Source: Lachnospiraceae bacterium (lineage in GTDB: Bacteria > Bacillota > Clostridia > Lachnospirales > Lachnospiraceae). Taken from it: a DNA stretch of 5,322 nucleotides. This document shows, one piece after another, positions 1 to 4,432 of the stretch. The stretch is taken from positions 1 through 5,322 of the forward strand of contig JAHZHB010000123.1 of NCBI GenBank assembly GCA_019420465.1, in the 5' to 3' direction. The notes below the pieces were generated by a model, which did not search any database, was not told the origin of the DNA, and saw only the letters and a program-made list of their open reading frames with translations. Numbering within the stretch: position 1 is the first letter of the stretch; each line of letters begins with the position of its first letter. A program made the position numbers and the translations under genes.

Positions 1-130
1 ACTGCAGGATCATAGCCATGATCTGCGGATCGGCCAGAACACATTTGGCATAGTCGTCGCGGGTAGCTTTTTCTGTCTCTATAGAAGTGAGAGACTTTGA
101 CAGATTTGTGTTTACTTTTTGGTAGTACAT
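1..130 (-). CDS. N-terminus of unidentified protein, possibly Rpn-family PD-(D/E)XK nuclease/transposase (partial, runs off left edge)
   Basis: Reading leftward from an ATG at 130-128, 43 codons are open to the window edge. The protein begins MYYQKVNTNLSKSL and continues into TRDDYAKCVLADPQIMAMIL. A Shine-Dalgarno (AAAGGAG on the minus strand, about 136-142) sits 5 bases ahead of the ATG, and a good minus-strand promoter lies further upstream, so the gene and its start look real. The stretch 'Y..(C/S)VLAD.QI(M/L)A.IL' resembles the N-terminal region of Rpn-type PD-(D/E)XK nuclease/transposase proteins, which are abundant in Lachnospiraceae and often begin with a segment about a domain being held at its current location ('vlad/ll.d..ila.il'). 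This is a resemblance from memory, not an alignment. The catalytic region would lie outside the window, so function stays tentative. Confidence 0.6.
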   Translation of the reverse strand, partial: MYYQKVNTNLSKSLTSIETEKATRDDYAKCVLADPQIMAMILQ

Positions 131-253
131 AGGTTCTCCTTTGAAACGAAAGATAGATATAGAAATAAAAAAAATATATCTACATATAGAATAAAATATT
201 GTGGTATCCGTTGACCGAATGGTCGGGAAAAGAAAAACTAAAATGTTAGTAAT

Positions 254-282
254 AATATAGCATAATGATATGTAAATGTAAA
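254..282 (-). promoter_or_regulatory. Extended -10 promoter for the leftward gene
   Basis: On the minus strand TTTACA (282-277) is followed after exactly 17 bases by TATATT (259-254), with TGC directly ahead of the -10, giving TGCTATATT. This is a good match to a housekeeping sigma-A promoter with an extended -10. Transcription would begin near 247 and leave a 5' leader of roughly 115 bases ahead of the ATG at 130. A second TGTAAA on the plus strand (271-276) sits beside the -35. Confidence 0.6.
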
Positions 283-321
283 GAAAAATTAAAAATAAAT
301 AATAAAAATACCAGCCGGTTT

Positions 322-351
322 AAATACAGTAGAAAAATGATGGCTGTATTT
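322..351. repeat. Inverted repeat AAATACAG / CTGTATTT
   Basis: AAATACAG at 322-329 is the perfect reverse complement of CTGTATTT at 344-351, with a 14-base spacer. There is no T run that would make it a convincing terminator in either direction. Its position upstream of a regulator operon fits an operator or a weak structural element, but that is inference and an 8-bp repeat in AT-rich DNA may be chance. Confidence 0.35.
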
Positions 352-397
352 TAGTACACCATGAAGCACAATCACCATTTCATTTCCCACCAAAATA

Positions 398-448
398 TGC
401 TAAACTGCTCTTACAGTCCGATTTATTGTACTGCATATCCGCTATACT
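398..448 (+). promoter_or_regulatory. Weak candidate -10 elements for the small ORF/WYL operon
   Basis: Two possible -10 boxes face right. TGCTAAACT (398-406) is an extended -10 of the same style as the two better promoters in this window, with only a poor -35 (TTTCAT, 378-383, 17-base spacing). TATACT (443-448) has no good -35; the nearest, TTTATT at 422-427, is 15 bases away. The first would give a leader of about 65 bases, the second about 20. A regulated promoter with a weak -35 would be expected for a gene that needs an activator, but the sequence does not settle which box is used. Confidence 0.3.
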
Positions 449-476
449 ACAGAAAACGAACACGGGAGGTATAGCG

Positions 477-578
477 ATGAAGGGGTATGCGATTTCAGAA
501 GGATATATGGGATATGTGGATGGCGAGTATATGTTATTTGCCTGTGAGAGTGAATACAGAGAGTACCTGGAGGATTAA
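477..578 (+). CDS. Small acidic Tyr-rich protein, 33 aa, upstream of WYL regulator
   Basis: ATG at 477 opens a 33-codon frame ending in TAA at 576-578. A strong ribosome binding site, GGGAGGT (464-470), lies 6 bases ahead of the ATG, better than expected by chance. The product begins MKGYAISEGYMGYVDGEYM and ends in SEYREYLED. It has six Tyr, eight acidic residues and only two basic ones, no signal peptide and no membrane segment, so a small soluble cytoplasmic protein is likely. The next gene begins 3 bases after the stop, and that gene's Shine-Dalgarno lies inside the last codons here, pointing to translational coupling. From memory, similar peptides with a 'GYMG.V.G.YMLFA.E.EY.EY' pattern occur in Lachnospiraceae genomes as unnamed hypotheticals; I cannot verify this here. 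Function unknown; it could be a partner or modulator of the WYL protein. Confidence 0.75.
   Translation: MKGYAISEGYMGYVDGEYMLFACESEYREYLED
569..573 (+). promoter_or_regulatory. Ribosome binding site of the WYL gene, nested in the small ORF
   Basis: GGAGG at 569-573 lies 8 bases ahead of the ATG at 582 and within the Leu-Glu-Asp codons that end the 33-aa ORF. Ribosomes finishing the small ORF would cover this site and could reinitiate at the regulator, which supports ATG 582 as the true start. Confidence 0.65.
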
Positions 579-581
579 AGG

Positions 582-1568
582 ATGGCTAAGGGGGCGAACC
601 AGAAGATCAAGCTTCTGATATTAAAAAGATTATTTGAAGAGCAGTCGGATGAGGAGCATGTATTATCGGTGAAGGAGATCATCGCCGGGCTTGAGCGTTA
701 CGATATCACTGTAGAGCGAAAGACGGTCTACACGGATATCGAAATCCTTAAGGAAGACGGTATGGATATCCGCTACAGAAGGGAGCGTCCGGCGGGCTAT
801 TATCTGGCGAGCCGGGAGTTTAAGCTGGCGGAGCTGAAGCTGCTGGTGGATGCGGTGCAGGCGTCCAAGCTGGTGACGAAAAAGACATCCGACGAGCTGA
901 TCCACAAGCTGGAGCATCTGACCAGCCGTTATGAGGCATCCCAGCTGCAGCGTCAGGTGTATGTGACCAACCGTGTCAAGAGTGGTAATGAGAATGTCTT
1001 TCATATCGTGGATATGATCCATGAGGCGATCCTGGCCAATGTTATGGTCAGGTTCCAGTATGCCGAGTGGAATGTACAGAAAAAGCTGCAGCTGCGCCAC
1101 GGCGGAGCCTTTTATGAGATCAGTCCGTGGGCGCTGACGTGGGACGATGAGAATTATTATCTGGTCGGATACGATGCAGCTGCGGCAAAGATCAAACATT
1201 TCCGCGTAGACAAGATCCAGCGGATGCTTTTTCTCAGAAAACCACGTGAAGGTAAGGAGAGGTTTGAACGCTTTGACATGGCCAGATATGCCCGGCAGAC
1301 GTTTGGTATGTTTCACGGGGAGCAGCAGTCGGTGACGCTTGTCTGTGCCAGTTATCTGGTCGGCGTTATGATCGACCGGTTTGGCACGGATGTTTTTCTG
1401 CATCCGATCGATAAAGAGCATTTTTCCTGTTCTGTTACGGTTAATGTCAGTCCGCAGTTTTTCGGCTGGCTGGCCGGACTGGGAGATGGCGTGGAGGTTA
1501 AGACGGAGAATGTGCGCCAGGATTATATCGCCTATCTGAAAAAGACGCTGGCAAAGTACGGGGATTGA
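582..1568 (+). CDS. WYL-domain transcriptional regulator (HTH-WYL-WCX)
   Basis: The 328-residue protein has the full architecture of the YafY/PafC-like WYL regulators, which bind DNA through an N-terminal winged helix and are thought to sense ligands, often nucleotides or nucleic acid, through the WYL domain. Residues about 5-75 form the HTH: a helix rich in Ile/Leu, then TVERKTVYTDIEILKEDG (43-60) as recognition helix and a wing ending in GYYL. The WYL domain covers about 140-215, with ISPWALTWDDENYYLVGYD (180-198), where the namesake W-Y-L becomes Y-Y-L, and HFRVDKI (206-212). The C-terminal WCX domain spans about 248-328, with the typical QFFGWLAGLGDGVEV (292-306). Length is normal for the family. 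Target genes are not identifiable; autoregulation through the upstream spacer, or control of the leftward gene, is inference. It is preceded at 3 bases by the small ORF, and the next promoter overlaps its stop codon. Confidence 0.93.
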   Translation: MAKGANQKIKLLILKRLFEEQSDEEHVLSVKEIIAGLERYDITVERKTVYTDIEILKEDGMDIRYRRERPAGYYLASREFKLAELKLLVDAVQASKLVTKKTSDELIHKLEHLTSRYEASQLQRQVYVTNRVKSGNENVFHIVDMIHEAILANVMVRFQYAEWNVQKKLQLRHGGAFYEISPWALTWDDENYYLVGYDAAAAKIKHFRVDKIQRMLFLRKPREGKERFERFDMARYARQTFGMFHGEQQSVTLVCASYLVGVMIDRFGTDVFLHPIDKEHFSCSVTVNVSPQFFGWLAGLGDGVEVKTENVRQDYIAYLKKTLAKYGD

Positions 1569-1594
1569 TAAAGCAGGGGAAATCATGCTATACT
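1565..1594 (+). promoter_or_regulatory. Extended -10 promoter overlapping the WYL stop codon
   Basis: TTGATA (1565-1570) and TATACT (1589-1594) are 18 bases apart, with TGC right before the -10 (TGCTATACT). The -35 includes the TGA stop of the WYL gene (1566-1568). This should start transcription near 1601 and drive the MetH-reactivation-like gene, giving a leader of about 110 bases. The leader shows no B12-box-like sequence or other riboswitch I recognise. No terminator separates the WYL gene from this promoter, so readthrough from the WYL operon is also possible. Confidence 0.65.
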
Positions 1595-1713
1595 GTTTAT
1601 GTATGTTTGATACAGTGCGGTTCGAAGTACATGGATGATGAGAATTTCATGAAACGATCTGCGGGTATCCTATACAGAAAAGACTGGACAGATCAGTTAC
1701 AGGAGGCTACAGG

Positions 1714-2388
1714 ATGATCATACTGGATACATTTGAAAAAGAGATAGATACAAAGCGTGTGCTTTCCCAGCTCCCGGGAGACAGCGCTGATATATATGAG
1801 GATGATGCGGAGGATCTGCTTGATGAAATCCGTGAGGCAGATGCTATGCATCCGGCAGCAGCATATACTGAATTGCAGCTGACAGCTGCGGGAAAGGATC
1901 AGATCGAGGTCAATGGTGTCACGATGACTTCTTCCGTTTTTCAGGAGTACTGCAAGGCGGGAGACAGTATATACCCCTGTCTGGTGACGGTAGGTACAAA
2001 GCTGGATCAGTTTGCGGCTGCACTGGATGATCCGATGCTGTCCTATCTGCAGGGCATCGTGATGAATCTGTGTCTCGATGATGCGCTTGTGGAGATCGCA
2101 CACCAGATAGCCGAGAAACATCCGGGCAAACGTCTGATGATGGTAAAGCCGGGGGTGGACGGTGTCTGCGAGTTCAGTGAACAGTCTGCAATCGTTAGCT
2201 GGCTCGGTGATGCGTTTTCTTCGCTCGGGGTGACGGTCAGCGAGCGTGGATTTCTGACACCGGGGTACAGCAGTACGGCACTTCTATTTGTTACCGATGG
2301 CCCTTCCAATTATTGCAAAGACTGGCAGGATGAGACAGAGTGTGCACAGTTTCTGGCAGAGCTGAACCGGATCGCAGGCCATATCTGA
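1714..2388 (+). CDS. Stand-alone MetH reactivation-domain-like protein
   Basis: The 224-residue protein resembles the C-terminal activation domain of cobalamin-dependent methionine synthase, which binds S-adenosylmethionine and remethylates the cofactor when cob(II)alamin forms. Stand-alone versions exist, such as TM0269 of Thermotoga maritima, which reactivates a MetH lacking this domain. The segment 90-135 (LVTVGTKLDQFAAAL ... ALVEIAHQIAE) fits the helical part. Residues 142-194 line up well with the MetH core from memory: MMVKPGVDGVCEFSEQSAI matches the R-P-A-P-G-Y-P-A-C-P-E-H-T-E-K segment and LGVTVSERGFLTPGYSS matches the IG..LTES.AM.P..S part. The expected Arg of the RxxxGY SAM motif is a Lys here (K145) and the Gly-Tyr is replaced, so SAM binding is uncertain. 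The start is set by AGGAGG (1701-1706) 7 bases upstream. No metH or other corrinoid enzyme is in the window, so the partner is unknown. Confidence 0.72.
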   Translation: MIILDTFEKEIDTKRVLSQLPGDSADIYEDDAEDLLDEIREADAMHPAAAYTELQLTAAGKDQIEVNGVTMTSSVFQEYCKAGDSIYPCLVTVGTKLDQFAAALDDPMLSYLQGIVMNLCLDDALVEIAHQIAEKHPGKRLMMVKPGVDGVCEFSEQSAIVSWLGDAFSSLGVTVSERGFLTPGYSSTALLFVTDGPSNYCKDWQDETECAQFLAELNRIAGHI

Positions 2389-2457
2389 TCTGCTTTACAG
2401 GCGAAAAAAGCTGCCGGTGCCAGGTTTGGCAGATGAGTGACAAAAAGGAGAAAGACC

Positions 2458-3126
2458 ATGAAAAAACGCAGTAATAATACAACGATGATCCTGGTGGCCA
2501 TACTGGCTTTCCTGTGTGGTGTTCTTTTGATCGGTGCTTATTCTCTGCATCTGCGTCACAAGGAAGAAGCGAAGGTGCAGGAGCAGCAGGCTGAGGTTGC
2601 GGCCGAAAAGGAACGTCAGGCAGAGCTTGCCAAAGCCCAGCAGGAGGAGGATGAACGTAAACAAAGCGGCAGTTTACAGCGGGAGGATGACACAGCTTCG
2701 TCCATTCCGGGACTGGATGTGGACAAGGCGCTCGGATCGGATCTGAGCCATATCGATCTGTCTTCCTATGTGCAGGATGTGGACGGACTTGTCAATCAGC
2801 TGGATGCTATGAGTGTTTCCGGTTCAGATGATACGGTATATGAGACCACAGACAAGGCTATCCGCATTACCAGAGTCAGCGATACGATACATCAGGTGGA
2901 GATCAGTGCTGAGACAACCTACAGTCTGTACCATATCTTTGTGGGTATGCTGCAGACCGATGCCACAGAGTATCTGCAGAGCAAAGGCTACAAGCTGTCC
3001 AACCGTGACGGCCGGACATGTTACCGTATCGACGATTATAAGCTTCTGTATCTGAAATTCGACGGCACACGCGTGGTGGATATCCTTCTGGAGGTTACCA
3101 CAGATGCACAGACGGTAGAAGAATAA
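2458..3126 (+). CDS. Membrane-anchored protein with coiled-coil stalk, unknown function
   Basis: I do not recognise a named family. ATG 2458 is preferred over the GTG at 2437 because AAGGAG (2445-2450) lies 7 bases ahead of it; the product is then 222 residues. After a basic start (MKKR), residues about 9-29 form one hydrophobic segment (ILVAILAFLCGVLLIGAYSL), a signal anchor without a convincing cleavage site. Residues 34-69 are almost all Glu, Gln, Lys, Ala and Arg, predicting a helical or coiled-coil stalk. A Ser/Asp-rich linker (70-130) leads to a C-terminal domain (about 133-215): 'YHIFVGMLQTDATEYLQSKGY' followed by a Cys-Tyr and Tyr-rich strand pattern ending in FDGTRVVDILLEV. This helix-then-strands pattern is typical of small extracytoplasmic domains with a BLIP-like or similar alpha/beta fold, but that is inference. 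It lies 69 bases after the preceding gene with no terminator between, so co-transcription is likely. Confidence 0.85.
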   Translation: MKKRSNNTTMILVAILAFLCGVLLIGAYSLHLRHKEEAKVQEQQAEVAAEKERQAELAKAQQEEDERKQSGSLQREDDTASSIPGLDVDKALGSDLSHIDLSSYVQDVDGLVNQLDAMSVSGSDDTVYETTDKAIRITRVSDTIHQVEISAETTYSLYHIFVGMLQTDATEYLQSKGYKLSNRDGRTCYRIDDYKLLYLKFDGTRVVDILLEVTTDAQTVEE

Positions 3127-3158
3127 GAAAATAATAAAAATATACGGCCGAAACATAG

Positions 3159-3212
3159 AAGAGGAGATATTGTAAAACGCAGCTGAAAGCTGCGGGAGCA
3201 ATATCTCCTTTT
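3159..3212 (+). terminator. Compound hairpin, probable intrinsic terminator after the membrane-protein gene
   Basis: GGAGATATTG (3163-3172) pairs perfectly with CAATATCTCC (3199-3208), and the stem extends outward through A/G-T pairs to 3159 and 3212. Inside is a second 7-bp stem, CGCAGCT (3178-3184) with AGCTGCG (3188-3194), closed by a GAA loop. The stems are joined by an asymmetric internal loop, TAAAA against GGAG. Four T residues follow the lower stem (3209-3212). The site is 32 bases after the stop codon at 3124-3126, the usual place for a terminator. The T run is short, so a processing or stabilising structure is an alternative. Confidence 0.6.
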
Positions 3213-3401
3213 GAACATGACAGAGTAAAAAAGGTACCGTAATGTAGTCAAAATGTGCGGTAAGATGCACTTTTTCGGGAAAAAGAAAAAGGCAACAGAC
3301 AAAGTTACCAAAATAAATCAAAAAAATTTGACCATAAAAAAAGGAAAAACTTTTTTTCGCGAAATAATAGTAATAGAGGATGTGCTTTCAGGAGGTCAGC
3401 T
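3213..3401. other. AT-rich spacer ahead of the dgt-dnaG unit
   Basis: These 189 bases precede the dgt-like gene and contain no ORF of credible length. A low-GC hairpin CTTTTT-CGGG-AAAAAG is at 3270-3285. At 3336-3357 AAAAAAAG and CTTTTTTT form an 8-bp stem with a 6-base loop, and the overlapping TTTCGCGAAA (3355-3364) is a perfect 10-bp palindrome. The start of the operon must be here or upstream, yet no convincing sigma-A promoter is visible: TTGACC at 3328-3333 has no -10 at the right distance. The ribosome binding site AGGAGGT (3390-3396) is excellent. Confidence 0.6.
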
Positions 3402-4409
3402 ATGACGATTCGTGAACAGGCAGAACAAAGAGAAAAAGAGATTTTGAGTCTTTATGCTTCATTCAGCTGCGAAACAAAGGGCCGGGACAGGGAAGAGACG
3501 GAGTGTGAGATCCGCACAGCGTATCAGCGCGACAGGGACCGCATACTGCATTCCAAGGCTTTCCGCCGGATGAATGACAAGACGCAGGTGTTTCTGGCTG
3601 CACAGGGAGATCATTTCCGTACGCGTCTGACCCATACGCTCGAGGTATCGCAGATCGCGAGGACCATAGCCAAAGCACTTCTTTTAAATGAAGATCTGAC
3701 AGAAGCCATAGCTTTAGGGCATGATCTGGGCCATACGCCTTTTGGACATTCCGGTGAGAGAGCGCTGAACGAATGCTGTCCGGGTGGATTTCACCACAAC
3801 AGACAGAGTATCCGTGTCGTCGAAAAGCTTGAAAAAAACGGTGCCGGTCTGAATCTGACCCGTGAGGTGCGGGATGGGATCCTGAATCATCAGACAGCGG
3901 GACATCCGTCCACACTGGAGGGACAGGTGGTTCGTTTAAGTGACAAGCTGGCCTATATTCATCACGATATGGACGATGCGATCCGTGCGGGAGTGATCAG
4001 TGAGGATGATATTCCGATCACGCTTCGGATGGTTCTTGGCGACAGCAGTAAGGAACGTCTGAATACGATGGTGTTTGATGTGATCCGGACGAGCCTTGGC
4101 AAAGACTGTGTGGCGATGTCTCCCGAGATCGGAGAGGCTATGACAAATCTTCGCAAGCTGATGTTTACTGATGTGTATACCAGTGCTGTCGTAAAGGCAG
4201 AAGAACAGAAGGCCATACGCATGCTGGGCGAGCTGTTTTCCTACTATTGCAGACATCCCGAGGAGATGTCTGAGGAGTACAGACAGTTTCTGTATCAGGG
4301 TGAGCCGGCAGAGCGCGTTGCCTGCGATTATATTTCCGGTATGACAGATCAGTATTGCATACATAAATATAACAGTATTTTCGTGTTAAAAGGATGGCAG
4401 TCCTATTGA
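3402..4409 (+). CDS. dgt: dGTPase-like HD-domain dNTP triphosphohydrolase
   Basis: The 335-residue protein belongs to the dGTP triphosphohydrolase family, which hydrolyses dNTPs to nucleosides and triphosphate and helps control dNTP pools in the cytoplasm. The N-terminal 'RDRILHSKAFRRMNDKTQVF' (45-64) is the usual start of the nucleotide site. The HD metal-binding residues are visible: H78 in RLTHTLEVSQ, H107-D108 in GHDLGHTPFGHSGE (106-119), and D181 in RLSDKLAYIHHDMDDAI. H111, H116 and E119 lie in the catalytic loop. The C-terminus GMTDQYCIHKYNSIF (313-327) is typical. The length is that of the short Firmicutes form, shorter than E. coli Dgt, and substrate preference cannot be told from sequence. 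Start ATG follows AGGAGGT at 5 bases. It is 23 bases ahead of dnaG, the common clostridial order, which fits joint control with replication. Confidence 0.93.
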   Translation: MTIREQAEQREKEILSLYASFSCETKGRDREETECEIRTAYQRDRDRILHSKAFRRMNDKTQVFLAAQGDHFRTRLTHTLEVSQIARTIAKALLLNEDLTEAIALGHDLGHTPFGHSGERALNECCPGGFHHNRQSIRVVEKLEKNGAGLNLTREVRDGILNHQTAGHPSTLEGQVVRLSDKLAYIHHDMDDAIRAGVISEDDIPITLRMVLGDSSKERLNTMVFDVIRTSLGKDCVAMSPEIGEAMTNLRKLMFTDVYTSAVVKAEEQKAIRMLGELFSYYCRHPEEMSEEYRQFLYQGEPAERVACDYISGMTDQYCIHKYNSIFVLKGWQSY

Positions 4410-4432
4410 CACATACTCATGGGAGTACATAA

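Larger units (their letters stand above)
131..476. other. AT-rich divergent intergenic region
   Basis: These 346 bases separate the leftward gene at the edge from the rightward small ORF/WYL pair. The half nearest the leftward gene (about 141-310) is very A-rich on the plus strand and contains a well-formed leftward promoter. The right half holds an 8-bp inverted repeat (322-351), two weak rightward -10 candidates, and a ribosome binding site at 464-470. I see no ORF of credible length and no RNA gene. The geometry of two divergent units with a regulator gene on one side makes this the natural place for an operator of the WYL protein, but no specific site is recognised. Confidence 0.7.

Noticed and set aside
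213..224. GACC-GAAT-GGTC inverted repeat in the divergent spacer
   Set aside because: Only 4 bp per arm, expected by chance in a spacer of this size.
663..1586. 307-codon open frame on the minus strand across the WYL gene
   Set aside because: It lies antisense to a clear HTH-WYL-WCX protein, has no Shine-Dalgarno at its start, and its translation shows no domain pattern; it is a by-product of the codon usage of the real gene.
1595..1713. Cobalamin or SAM riboswitch in the leader of the MetH-reactivation-like gene
   Set aside because: The leader is only about 110 bases, has no B12-box-like sequence and no terminator or paired helices of the known SAM classes; only short repeats such as GATAC/GTATC were seen.
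2411..2432. TGCCA-GGTT-TGGCA hairpin between the MetH-reactivation-like and membrane-protein genes
   Set aside because: Only 5 bp of stem and no T run after it; not a terminator.
2437..2457. GTG at 2437 as an earlier start for the membrane-anchored protein
   Set aside because: It would translate the Shine-Dalgarno AAGGAG itself; the ATG at 2458 is correctly spaced from that site.
2458..2550. Lipoprotein signal (Cys20 in AFLCG)
   Set aside because: The residue before the Cys is Leu rather than Gly, Ala or Ser, and the hydrophobic segment continues well past the Cys, so a membrane anchor fits better than a lipobox.
3340..3367. Sigma-H type promoter (AAAGGAAAA then CGCGAAATA), suggested by the sigma-H promoter in the B. 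subtilis sigA operon
   Set aside because: The spacer is about 9 rather than 11-12 bases and the -10 lacks the GAAT core, so the match is not good enough.
3463..4364. Minus-strand open frames of about 140-150 codons across the dgt-like gene
   Set aside because: They are antisense to a well-conserved HD-domain enzyme and have no ribosome binding sites or recognisable composition.
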